Notes under the pieces: model-generated
The model's input: the letters and a program-made list of their open reading frames with translations, nothing else
Database searches by the model: none
Told to the model about the DNA's origin: nothing
Assembly: GCA_964472545.1 (NCBI GenBank)
Contig: CAYYNP010000209.1
Coordinates: forward strand, 1 to 17,983
Length of the DNA stretch: 17,983 nucleotides
From: CAYYNP01 sp964472545
GTDB lineage: Bacteria; Planctomycetota; Planctomycetia; Pirellulales; Thermoguttaceae
Direction of reading: 5' to 3'
In this document: positions 1 through 7,573 of the stretch, piece after piece
Position numbering within the stretch: the stretch's first letter is position 1
Layout of the letters: every line of letters begins with the position of its first letter
Program-made: the position numbers and the translations under genes

Positions 1-516
1 CGCACCAGTTCCGACCAGATCGCCGAGATCATCCAGGTGATTTCCGAAATCGCCAGCCAGACGAACCTGCTGGCGCTGAACGCGGCGATCGAAGCCGCCC
101 GGGCCGGCGAGCACGGCATGGGATTCGCCGTGGTGGCCGACGAAGTCCGCAAACTGGCCGAACGTTCCAACCAGGCGGCCGGCGAAATCACCTCGCTGAT
201 CAAGGAATCGAGCACCCGCGTGCAAGAGGGTGCCCAGCTTAGCGACGAGACCGGTGAGGCGCTCAAAGCGATCGTCGACGGCGTGGAATCGACCGTCAAC
301 AAGATCTCTGAGATCGCCACGGCCACGGTCGAGCAGTCCAGCAACGCCCAACAGGTCGGCGAGGCCATCCAAGGCATCGCCGAGGTGACCGAGCAGGCCG
401 CCGCCGGGAGCGAAGAAATGGCTTCCAGCAGTGAACAGCTCGGAGCCCAGGCCGGCGCCTTGCGCGATTTGGTCTCCCGGTTCAAGACCGACAAGACGGC
501 GACGGCGGCCGTCTGA
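1..516 (+). CDS. Methyl-accepting chemotaxis protein, C-terminal signalling domain (5' end outside window)
   Basis: The reading frame is open from base 1, so the gene is cut by the window edge; only the last 171 residues are present. They hold the conserved cytoplasmic hairpin tip of chemoreceptors: SQTNLLALNAAIEAARAGE, followed by GFAVVADEVRKLAERS. This tip binds CheA and CheW. The rest is a long Ala/Glu/Gln-rich heptad coiled coil, including EEMASSSEQLGAQAGALRDL, ending in a short charged tail. No NWETF-type CheR-docking pentapeptide is visible. The sensor, membrane and HAMP parts would lie upstream, so the ligand and the location in the cell cannot be stated. CheW follows 141 bases downstream on the same strand, which supports a chemosensory cluster. 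The family call is very secure. Confidence 0.96.
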   Translation, partial: RTSSDQIAEIIQVISEIASQTNLLALNAAIEAARAGEHGMGFAVVADEVRKLAERSNQAAGEITSLIKESSTRVQEGAQLSDETGEALKAIVDGVESTVNKISEIATATVEQSSNAQQVGEAIQGIAEVTEQAAAGSEEMASSSEQLGAQAGALRDLVSRFKTDKTATAAV

Positions 517-657
517 CGCGATTGCCACTCTCCTCCGCCGGGGTGGCGAAGCCCCAGCAACCCCACCCCCGCCCATAACCACGCACATCATAAAACCCAG
601 GAATACCCAAAGTCCACAACACACCAAGAGCCGGCACACGAGACCGGCAGCGCGGAA

Positions 658-1119
658 GTGGCCGGCACCATGCAACTGGTCAGCTTCCACCTGGCCGAAG
701 AGACCTTCGGGGTCGCCATCATGAAGGTCCGAGAGATCATCCTGATGTGCGACATCACCCGGGTCCCGCAAACGCCCCACTACGTCAAGGGCTTGATCAA
801 TCTCCGCAGCAGCGTGATCCCGGTGATCGACCTGCGGGCGTTGTTCGGCCTGCCCGAGAGCGACCAGACCGGCGAGAGCCGCATCATGGTGATGCAGGTG
901 GGCAGCCGGACGGTGGGGATTATCGTCGACGGCGTCGACGAAGTTTTGCGAATCTCGCAAGATCAAATCGCCCCACCGCCGCCCACGGTGGCCAGCCTGG
1001 GCAACGAATACCTTAACGGGCTGGTCAAGCTGGAGGAGCAGCTTCTGATCTTGTTGGATATCGACAAGATCCTCGGGCAGGAAGAAGAGACGCTGGCGTC
1101 GGCCATGGCGGGCGTCTAA
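658..1119 (+). CDS. cheW: CheW-type chemotaxis adaptor protein
   Basis: This is a single CheW domain of about 150 residues, the usual family length. Typical blocks are MQLVSFHLAEETFGVAIMKV, the VKGLINLRSSVIPVIDLRAL core, IVDGVDEVLRI, and a C-terminal LVKLEEQLLILLDIDKIL. CheW couples chemoreceptors to the CheA kinase in the cytoplasm, which fits the receptor gene just upstream. The start is uncertain. GTG at 658 is the first start codon in the frame, and ATG at 670 is an alternative four codons later, with GGAAG about 12 bases before it. Neither has a strong Shine-Dalgarno. The frame stays open back to the receptor's stop at 514-516. A hairpin terminator follows 32 bases after the stop. Confidence 0.95.
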   Translation: MAGTMQLVSFHLAEETFGVAIMKVREIILMCDITRVPQTPHYVKGLINLRSSVIPVIDLRALFGLPESDQTGESRIMVMQVGSRTVGIIVDGVDEVLRISQDQIAPPPPTVASLGNEYLNGLVKLEEQLLILLDIDKILGQEEETLASAMAGV

Positions 1120-1151
1120 ACGCGCCTCGTCGCAACCCGTTCGCACAAGCA

Positions 1152-1182
1152 GCCCACCGGTCGTTTGGCCGGTGGGCCTTTT
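1152..1182 (+). terminator. Rho-independent terminator after cheW
   Basis: A perfect 9-bp stem, GCCCACCGG (1152-1160) with CCGGTGGGC (1169-1177), has an 8-base loop and is followed by CTTTT. It lies 32 bases after the cheW stop. The T run is short, but the stem is very GC-rich. Confidence 0.75.
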
Positions 1183-1208
1183 CGCTGCAACTTGCGATCT
1201 TCAGGAAT

Positions 1209-1251
1209 CTGGGTGCCATGCCCACGCAGCTTGCGTGGGCATGGCACCCAG
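1209..1251. repeat. Perfect 20-bp-arm palindrome between convergent genes
   Basis: The arm CTGGGTGCCATGCCCACGCA (1209-1228) is exactly complementary to 1232-1251 across a 3-base GCT loop. It ends one base before the stop codon of the minus-strand propeller gene (1253-1255), so it could stop transcripts from both sides of the convergent junction. There is no T run next to it. The long perfect arms and tiny loop look like a dispersed REP-type element rather than an ordinary terminator. Confidence 0.85.
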
Positions 1252-1252
1252 C

Positions 1253-4200
1253 CTACTCACTGGATTCCGCTTTCCCGGCCAGACAAATCACATTGCCGGC
1301 CATCGTCGACAGGTAGACGCGTCCTGCGGCCACCGCCATGCCGTCGAAGACCGGCGGGGATTCGAGTTGGCGCTCGGCCAGTTTGCGGCCGTCGGCGGTC
1401 GATACGGTCCAGAGCGACCCGCCGTGTTTGCCTGCCAGCGCGGCGGCTTGTTTCGCCCCGGCGGCCCGGACGGCCGGATCGTCGGGCGTCTCCCAGGCTC
1501 GCTCTTCGTCGGCCATCTGCGGCGGGCCGGCCACCAGCAGCCTCTCGCCGGCCAGCACCAACGCGCGAGCCTGAAACGGGAACGACGTCGACCAACGACA
1601 CGCGATCTCCCGCTGCCCCCAGGCCGGCAGTCGCGACGCCTTCTCGGGTGAATCGATGACCTGCGGTTCCTTCGACGTGGCAAACAAGTGGTACGCGATC
1701 GGCGTCGACCAGTTGTACGACGCCGGGCGGTAGCCGAAGCCGTAGATATTCGCCGCGTCGAACGCCAGCGGCCGTCCGCCGGGCACTTCTCGGCCGGCAC
1801 GAAACCAGTCGCGATAGCCGGTATAGAACTGAGTGCCGTAGATCCAGTACGAGCGGTGCCACGCCGAATCGTCCAGCAGGCCCGAGGGGCAAAACAGGTG
1901 CGGCACGCTATCGGTAGGCTGCATGTCCCCGGGCTTGAAGGCGAGGTGCCGCATGTAGACGCGTGCGCCGTCGCTTGAGAGGATGTCCGGCAGACCGCCG
2001 GGCAGATCGAAACCCTCGACCGTGCCTTTCGGCTGCCGCCGGGTCGTCGGATCGCGGCTATCGACGCAGGTCCGTGAGAGCAGCTTGCCGGTGTGTGGAT
2101 CGAGCCGATAGAGGAAGATCCCGCCGTCGAGATACGACGAACGCCCGGCGGCGACCAGCGCCACGCCGTCGGCCACCAGCACGCTGCCGTGGGCCGGCCA
2201 GACCGATTCGAGTTGCCCGTAGGCCACCACGCGGCGGTCGTCCGGCGCGGCCCGAAACCGCCAGGCCAGCGCCCCGTCTTCCGCGCGAACGCAATAGACC
2301 CAGCCGTCAGCCGAGCCGAACATTGCGAAGCCGTCGTGGATCGTGGGTGGACTGTCGATGCGGCCGCCGGTCTCGAAATGCCAGGCAACTTCTCCGTCGG
2401 CCGCGTTGAGGACGTAGATCGTGTGTTCGTCGATCGCGGCCACGAAGACCCGGCCGTCGGCGACGGTCACGCCGCTGAGCCGCCCGCCGAGTTCCGTCTG
2501 CCATGCTCGATCGAGTTCGACCGGCACGCTACCGTCCGTCGCCCCGCTACGGGCCGCGTCGTGCCGGTGCATGGGCCAGTCGGTTGGATTTATGATTTGC
2601 GATTTATGATTTGTGATTTGAGAGTACGCGGGGCCGCGTTCCAGCCGGTTGTCTTCGGGGGCTGGGGTTGAAGCAGACGGACGGCCGGGCGCCAGGGCGT
2701 AGAAGCCGTTGAGCTTGGCCTTCGTGTAGCAAGCACACGAGTGTGGCGGGACGTAGAGCAGGCCGTTGCACGGGACCACGCCGAATTGACACGTGCCGCG
2801 AATCCAGTGGTTGGCGATCCCTTCGCCGGTGGCCAGGTCGAGGAACTCGACGCCGGCCCGGGCGGTGACCACGAACCGGTTCGTGGCCCGATTGCGGTGG
2901 CAGCGGTGATGGGCCATGCCGACCTCGTAGAATTCCTGGTCGACCGGCCGCCGCCGCTTGATTTCGCCGGTGTGCGGATCGCGGCCGACGGTGATCCCCG
3001 GGTCGTTGGCCACGATCAACTCTCCGGTCCACACCAGCCCGTCGGCCACCAACACGTCGACCGCGGCGTTGAAGTTCTCGCGGCAACGGCAGCTCCAGAG
3101 CCGCTTACCGTCTTCCGCCGAGAACGCAATCAACTCGCCGACCGGGGCGCTGACCCAACCGGCCGGATGGACCCGCTCGGGCTCCTTTTCCGCCATGCCC
3201 GGCGCGGCGCGGTCGCCCGAAAGCACCACGCCGTCGTAGACGACCAGCGTGGGGGCCGACCACGTGGGCCGCTTGGTGACCACGGGCCGGGCGGTTTGCC
3301 AGAGGACTTTGCCGGTGGTGGCTTCGAGGCAATGCACCGCCTCGGGGTTCTGGAAGAAGACTCGGCCGTCGGCCACGGCCAGCGTGGTGGCCATCAGACG
3401 GAGCGTTGTCGCGTCGGCCTTCTCCCAAAGGACGTTTCCCATGTCGGCTTGAATTGCCAGCAGCCGCTTGTTGCCCGCGGGCGCCGGCAGGCCGCGTCGT
3501 TCGGCGGCGGCGTCACGCTGGGCGTCGGCGTCGCCGATGACGAGGTACAGTACACCTTCGTGGTGGAGAATCTCCCGTGTGCCGTCGGTGCCTTCGTAGG
3601 TCCGCAGCGTCTGCCCGGTCGCGGCATCGAGCGCCCGCAGCGGCTCGCCATAACCGAGCGTTACGTAGACCTCGTCGCCGACGGCCACCAACCGCCGGGC
3701 CAGATCGGCCGGACCATTACGAAAGTTCTTCAGATGTCCTTCCCAGGCGCCCAGCGGCCGCTTCCAGAGGATCACGCCGCTAAAGGCATCCCGGGCAGCC
3801 AAGAACCACTTTGGCGGCAGCAGCACGCTAGCGGTTGGACCCTCGTCTTGGATCGAAAAGACCCGTCCGGCGGCCGAGACGACCGCGCTGATGCTCGCCA
3901 ACCGCTCGTGCTGTCGGGCGTGGCTGGGGATGCCGACCCACTGGACGTGACGCGGCGGCCCCACCACCGCGTCGCCGGCCACCGCGTTGCCGTCGGCGGC
4001 GTGCAGGCAATGCGTCCATTCGTCGAGTTGCTCAGGCCAAGGTTTTGTGACGGTGTGCCACGCGTCGTCGTGCTTCACATGCGCCACGCCGCGGGGAGCC
4101 AGCACCCGCATCACTTCGTCCATCGGCACTTGCCCAAGGTCGTCCGCCACCAACAGGTTCACCAACCCATCGACGTACGGCAGGCGATTGCCGGGCAAGT

Positions 4201-4531
4201 GGTCGATCGTTACTCTGCCGCAAAGGCCGAACGATCGGACGTGTTCCCGCGCCTCATCGACGTTGCCGGCGTCGGCGTCGAGCCCGTGGACCAAGTACGC
4301 GTCGGACACCCGCAGCGCGGCGGTGAGCTTTCCGTCGCCACAGCCGAGATGCACGACCAGCCCGCCGCAAACGCCGGTTTCGGCAAGGATCTCCTGGGCC
4401 TGATTCGCATGCGGAGCATCATCGGCCGAGGCAACCATGCGCATCGGTCCGAAGAATGCGACAACGGCCATAGCGGCACATGCGGCGATCAGAGCTTCTC
4501 GTCCATTGGCGGCCGGCAGGTTTCGTGTCAC
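1253..4531 (-). CDS. Exported methyltransferase-like domain fused to PQQ-type beta-propellers
   Basis: A 1092-residue protein. The frame is open back to 4636, but GTG at 4531 is chosen because GAGGAG stands 8-9 bases before it and a signal peptide follows (hydrophobic core at about 13-28, likely cleavage after VASA at residue 36). The upstream part runs into intergenic palindromes. Residues 53-155 look like a class I SAM-methyltransferase fold: motif I VVHLGCGDG at 59-67, acidic motif GLDAD at 83-87, and MRVLAPRG at 141-148. Residues about 170-615 carry propeller blades (for example GVILWKRPLG, GKVLWQTARP) and a Cys-rich patch with C581, C588, C599 and C601. A linker (616-649) holds a heptamer repeat. 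A second PQQ-type propeller fills 650-1092 (DGEVAWHFETGG, EDGALAWRFRA). The architecture resembles a planctomycete family of unknown function; no substrate can be named. A SAM-type domain behind a signal peptide is odd, since SAM is cytoplasmic, so it may be a binding or degenerate domain. Confidence 0.88.
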   Translation of the reverse strand: MTRNLPAANGREALIAACAAMAVVAFFGPMRMVASADDAPHANQAQEILAETGVCGGLVVHLGCGDGKLTAALRVSDAYLVHGLDADAGNVDEAREHVRSFGLCGRVTIDHLPGNRLPYVDGLVNLLVADDLGQVPMDEVMRVLAPRGVAHVKHDDAWHTVTKPWPEQLDEWTHCLHAADGNAVAGDAVVGPPRHVQWVGIPSHARQHERLASISAVVSAAGRVFSIQDEGPTASVLLPPKWFLAARDAFSGVILWKRPLGAWEGHLKNFRNGPADLARRLVAVGDEVYVTLGYGEPLRALDAATGQTLRTYEGTDGTREILHHEGVLYLVIGDADAQRDAAAERRGLPAPAGNKRLLAIQADMGNVLWEKADATTLRLMATTLAVADGRVFFQNPEAVHCLEATTGKVLWQTARPVVTKRPTWSAPTLVVYDGVVLSGDRAAPGMAEKEPERVHPAGWVSAPVGELIAFSAEDGKRLWSCRCRENFNAAVDVLVADGLVWTGELIVANDPGITVGRDPHTGEIKRRRPVDQEFYEVGMAHHRCHRNRATNRFVVTARAGVEFLDLATGEGIANHWIRGTCQFGVVPCNGLLYVPPHSCACYTKAKLNGFYALAPGRPSASTPAPEDNRLERGPAYSQITNHKSQIINPTDWPMHRHDAARSGATDGSVPVELDRAWQTELGGRLSGVTVADGRVFVAAIDEHTIYVLNAADGEVAWHFETGGRIDSPPTIHDGFAMFGSADGWVYCVRAEDGALAWRFRAAPDDRRVVAYGQLESVWPAHGSVLVADGVALVAAGRSSYLDGGIFLYRLDPHTGKLLSRTCVDSRDPTTRRQPKGTVEGFDLPGGLPDILSSDGARVYMRHLAFKPGDMQPTDSVPHLFCPSGLLDDSAWHRSYWIYGTQFYTGYRDWFRAGREVPGGRPLAFDAANIYGFGYRPASYNWSTPIAYHLFATSKEPQVIDSPEKASRLPAWGQREIACRWSTSFPFQARALVLAGERLLVAGPPQMADEERAWETPDDPAVRAAGAKQAAALAGKHGGSLWTVSTADGRKLAERQLESPPVFDGMAVAAGRVYLSTMAGNVICLAGKAESSE
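2587..2621. repeat. Five-unit 7-bp tandem repeat inside the propeller gene
   Basis: Five back-to-back heptamers read on the + strand: GATTTAT, GATTTGC, GATTTAT, GATTTGT, GATTTGA. The stretch is strikingly AT-rich within GC-rich coding DNA. On the coding (minus) strand it encodes SQITNHKSQIINP (residues 637-649), in the linker between the two propeller halves. Because 7 is not a multiple of 3, gain or loss of one unit would shift the frame. Confidence 0.9.
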
Positions 4532-4573
4532 GGCAAGTTCTCCTCGTTTCTCGGCTGGGAGCGGTTTCACTGC

Positions 4574-4700
4574 TTGGCCGAAGGCCAATATCATCGTAGT
4601 CTGGGGCAACGCCCCAGGAAATCGGGTCGGCACCATACGTTTTGGCCGAAGGCCATAATCACATGCACCGCAACGGGTGAATATGGCCTTCGGCCGAAGG
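4574..4700. repeat. Cluster of GGCCGAAGGCC palindromes and a CTGGGGC hairpin
   Basis: The 176-base gap between the second sulfatase and the propeller gene holds three copies of a GGCCGAAGGCC core. They are TTGGCCGAAGGCCAA at 4574-4588, TGGCCGAAGGCCA at 4643-4655, and an inverted copy TATGGCCTTCGGCC at 4682-4695. The last is exactly complementary to 4644-4657, giving a possible larger hairpin. Between the first two copies, CTGGGGC-AAC-GCCCCAG (4601-4617) forms a separate 7-bp stem. No convincing gene is seen here. Confidence 0.8.
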
Positions 4701-4707
4701 TGTTCGA

Positions 4708-6111
4708 CTACCGCTCGCGATCGCGCTCCTGTTTGCGCTGCTCGCGTTCTTCCAGCTTCTGCTGCCGGCTCCGCTTGACCTGCGGCGGGGCGGCCGGGTC
4801 CCAGCGTTTGCCGCCGCCGTGGACGGGGTCGGCCATTTGGGCCAGCCAGGCGTCGTGCAGTTTGGTCAACTCGGCGACCTTTTCGGGAAATCTCGCGGAG
4901 AGATCGGTCGTTTCGCTGAGATCGGCTTCAAGATCGAACAACTCAATCTGGTTTTTCACGCCCACCAACTTCCAACGTCCAGTGCGGATGGCCCATTTGC
5001 CGCGCAGCCCGCCGGAACTCCAGTACATCTGCTCGTGGACCTGCTCGACTTCGCCACGCAGCGCCGGCAGCAGGTTCTTGCCGTCGAGAACACGATCGGC
5101 TGGCGGAGTAACGTCGGCGGCGGCCAACGCCGTGGGCAGAATGTCGATCGAGAGCATCGGTACGTCGCACTTTCCCCCACGCGGCAGCCGGGCCGGCCAA
5201 GAGACGATCATCGGCACACGGATGCCGCCCTCGTAATCGTCTTGCTTGAAGCCGCGCAAGGGCGTGTTCACCGCGTGCATCACGCGTGAGCCGCCGTTGT
5301 CGGTCAGGAAGACCAGCAACGTGTTGTCGAAGAGGCCGTGTTGTTTGAGCGTGTCGACGATCCGTCCCACGCCTGCGTCGAGGTGGCGCAGCATGGCCAT
5401 CAGTGTGTCGCGGGTCTCGTCGCCCGTCTGGCGGCGGACGTCTTCGGCCGGGGCCTGCGGCGGGGCATGCACGGCGTTGTAGGCCACGTAGAGCAGAAAC
5501 GGCCGCTGCCCATCCCGGGTCTCCCTATGCCGGGTGATAAACGAGACGGCCTCTTCGGTGATCCGGGTCGTGAGATAGCCGCGGTCTTCGATCGGGTTGA
5601 GGCCGCGGTAGATCGGATGGTCGTTGATGCTCAAGTCGAAGTAATCGTGTGCCCCGCGGCCCATGAAGCCGTAGAACTCGTCGAAGCCGCGGTTCACGGC
5701 GTTGTATTCGAGCGTCAGGCCCAGGTGCCACTTGCCCAACGCCCCGCAGACGTATCCGGCCGGTTTGAGATATTGCGGCAGGAAGACCTCATCCAGCGGC
5801 ACGCCCGAGCCGCCCTCGCCGGCCGTGTAGATGCCGAACCGCTGCTGATACCGCCCGGTCATCAGCCCCGCCCGGGTGGGCGAGCAGACGTGGCCGGTGG
5901 TGTACGCCTGGGTGCAGACGATCCCCTCGCGTGCCAGCCGGTCGGTGTGCGGCGTGTGGACTTCCTTCCCGTGGTGCGGGTTGAAGCCGACGTCGGCGTA
6001 GCCCTGATCGTCGGTGAGAATGATCACAATGTTGGGCTTCTCGGCGGCCAGGGCGACTGGCGTGACGAGAAGCAGCAGAGAGACGAGCAGTGGAAGTCTC
6101 GGCTTGATCAA
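4708..6111 (-). CDS. Secreted S1-type sulfatase (arylsulfatase-like)
   Basis: A 467-residue formylglycine sulfatase that would release sulfate from a sulfated sugar outside the cytoplasm. It has a Sec signal (MIKPRLPLLVSLLLLVTPVALAA, shown here as LPLLVSLLLLVTPVALAA, residues 6-23) and metal-binding D34-D35 in ILTDDQGYADVG. The catalytic CSPTR is at 76-80, where C76 is the residue normally oxidised to formylglycine. GKWHLG lies at 126-131 and LTDNGG supplies D271-N272. The tail is a very charged Gln/Glu/Arg helix (QQKLEEREQRKQERDRER). The start is TTG at 6111, preceded by AAGGAGG with 7 bases spacing. The TTGA shared with the previous gene's stop gives a 4-base overlap, so the two sulfatases are probably translationally coupled. 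The exact substrate cannot be read from the sequence. Confidence 0.93.
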   Translation of the reverse strand: MIKPRLPLLVSLLLLVTPVALAAEKPNIVIILTDDQGYADVGFNPHHGKEVHTPHTDRLAREGIVCTQAYTTGHVCSPTRAGLMTGRYQQRFGIYTAGEGGSGVPLDEVFLPQYLKPAGYVCGALGKWHLGLTLEYNAVNRGFDEFYGFMGRGAHDYFDLSINDHPIYRGLNPIEDRGYLTTRITEEAVSFITRHRETRDGQRPFLLYVAYNAVHAPPQAPAEDVRRQTGDETRDTLMAMLRHLDAGVGRIVDTLKQHGLFDNTLLVFLTDNGGSRVMHAVNTPLRGFKQDDYEGGIRVPMIVSWPARLPRGGKCDVPMLSIDILPTALAAADVTPPADRVLDGKNLLPALRGEVEQVHEQMYWSSGGLRGKWAIRTGRWKLVGVKNQIELFDLEADLSETTDLSARFPEKVAELTKLHDAWLAQMADPVHGGGKRWDPAAPPQVKRSRQQKLEEREQRKQERDRER

Positions 6112-7517
6112 CGCGTATCCTCCTTCTTCTTCCGATCCCCCTTCGGTGCCTCCTTCTTCTTTCGTCCCCGCCCTTGATGCTCGTGGGCTTCGAGTTCCGT
6201 CTGCTGGCCCTCGTCGCCGCAGGCGGCCATCCACTTCAGCAGTTCCGTACGGAGTTCTTTCCTAACGTCCGCGAACTTCGGATCGTGGGCCAGGTTCTCC
6301 CATTCATACGGATCCTTGCTCACGTCGTAAAGCTCCTCGCCGCAGCGGTGCTCGTAACGTCGCACCTTTTCCGCCGCCATCGGATCGTCGGCCGCCTTCT
6401 CGCGCCAACTCTGAAAGATGGCCGATTTCGTGCAGGCGTTCCTGAAGGGCGTCTCGGGCGTGAAGTTCCAGATGTACTTGTACTGCTTCGTGCGGACCGA
6501 GCGGATGCCAAAATGTTCCGAGCCGTTGATGATCCCCCGGGTGGTCATCTCGCCGAAGACGTACTGCTTGTGTTGGTCCTCTTCCCCCAACAACACCGGC
6601 AGCAGGCTCTTCCCGTCGAGCACCGGAGGGGCCTTGCCGCCGGCGGCTTCGACGAAAGTCGGCAGTACGTCGACGTATTCGATCAGCGCGTCGCAAACGC
6701 TACCGGGCTCGATCTTGCCCGGCCAGCGGGCGACGAAGGCCGATTGCAGGCCCGTGTCGTAGCAGGTCCACTTGCCGAACGGGAAGCTGGAACCCTGTTC
6801 GCTGACGACGATCACCAGCGTATTGTCGGCCAACTCGTGTTTGTCGAGCAGTTCCAAACACTGGCCGACTTGCCCGTCGTAGTAGGTGATCTCGGCCAGG
6901 TAGTTGACCAGGTTGCGGCGCGTCTCGGCCGTGTCGACGAAGTAGGGCGGCAGCTCCAGCTTCTCGGCGTCGTAACGCGACGGATCGCCCTTGTTCCACG
7001 GCGAGTGCGGTTCGTTCGAACAGGCGAACAGGCAAAACGGCGTCGAGCTGCGCTTGCAGTCGGCCATAAACTCGTCGATCAGCGGGAAGTTGGGGTTGTT
7101 GCCCGCGGCGGGGATGTTCTCGAACGGAAAGACCTCGGCCGGGCCGATGTGGCGCTTGCCGCTTAATGCCACGCGGTAGCCCAGCGGCCGCAGGTAATGG
7201 ACCACACTGCGGGTTCCGGCCTTGGCGAAGGTGTGGTTCGGATAGGCCCCACTCTTGACCGGATAGATGCCCGTGTAGATGTTGTGACGCGTGGGCGAGC
7301 ACATCGGCGCCGCCTGGAAGCACTGCGTGAACCGCATCCCTTCGCCGGCCAGCCGGTCGATGTTCGGCGTATGGGCCTGGCCGCCGTAGCAGCCGATGTC
7401 GCGATAGGTGCAATCGTCGGCGATGACGAAGACGAAGTTGGGCCCGGCGGCGTGGGCGGACGTGGCGGCGGATAGGAGGCAGACTACTAGCGCTGCAATT
7501 CGTTGCGGTAGATTCAT
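6108..7517 (-). CDS. Secreted sulfatase resembling N-sulfoglucosamine sulfohydrolase (SGSH-like)
   Basis: A 469-residue sulfatase with a Sec signal (hydrophobic core about 7-19, cleavage near SAHA at 20-23). The metal site starts at D34-D35 (VIADDCTYRDIG). The catalytic CSPTR is at 73-77, with C73 the formylglycine precursor, and SGKRHIG is at 119-125. Residues 245-250 (FPFGKW), followed by a YDTGLQ block, resemble the heparan N-sulfatase branch. The usual Asp-Asn-Gly motif is replaced by SEQG (239-242), so two metal ligands would be Glu and Gln if this aligns as it appears. A Lys-rich tail (GRGRKKKEAPKGDRKKKEDT) also supplies the AAGGAGG ribosome-binding site of the next sulfatase gene. The start is ATG at 7517, with AAGGAA 8 bases before it; the frame upstream runs through repeats and is not coding. 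The substrate is inferred only from resemblance. Confidence 0.92.
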   Translation of the reverse strand: MNLPQRIAALVVCLLSAATSAHAAGPNFVFVIADDCTYRDIGCYGGQAHTPNIDRLAGEGMRFTQCFQAAPMCSPTRHNIYTGIYPVKSGAYPNHTFAKAGTRSVVHYLRPLGYRVALSGKRHIGPAEVFPFENIPAAGNNPNFPLIDEFMADCKRSSTPFCLFACSNEPHSPWNKGDPSRYDAEKLELPPYFVDTAETRRNLVNYLAEITYYDGQVGQCLELLDKHELADNTLVIVVSEQGSSFPFGKWTCYDTGLQSAFVARWPGKIEPGSVCDALIEYVDVLPTFVEAAGGKAPPVLDGKSLLPVLLGEEDQHKQYVFGEMTTRGIINGSEHFGIRSVRTKQYKYIWNFTPETPFRNACTKSAIFQSWREKAADDPMAAEKVRRYEHRCGEELYDVSKDPYEWENLAHDPKFADVRKELRTELLKWMAACGDEGQQTELEAHEHQGRGRKKKEAPKGDRKKKEDTR

Positions 7518-7573
7518 GTTGCGGGTTCCTTGTGTATCGCGGGTTGAAGAGGGCGTAGCTGGTTTCTCACTCG

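Noticed and set aside
1209..1251. Small RNA gene
   Set aside because: The perfect hairpin could be transcribed, but there is no promoter or tail to support an RNA gene; a dispersed palindrome fits better.
2741..5236. 831-codon + strand open frame
   Set aside because: It runs antisense through the propeller gene and into the sulfatase gene. Its translation has no recognisable motif and reflects GC-rich codon bias, while the minus strand has signal peptides and catalytic motifs.
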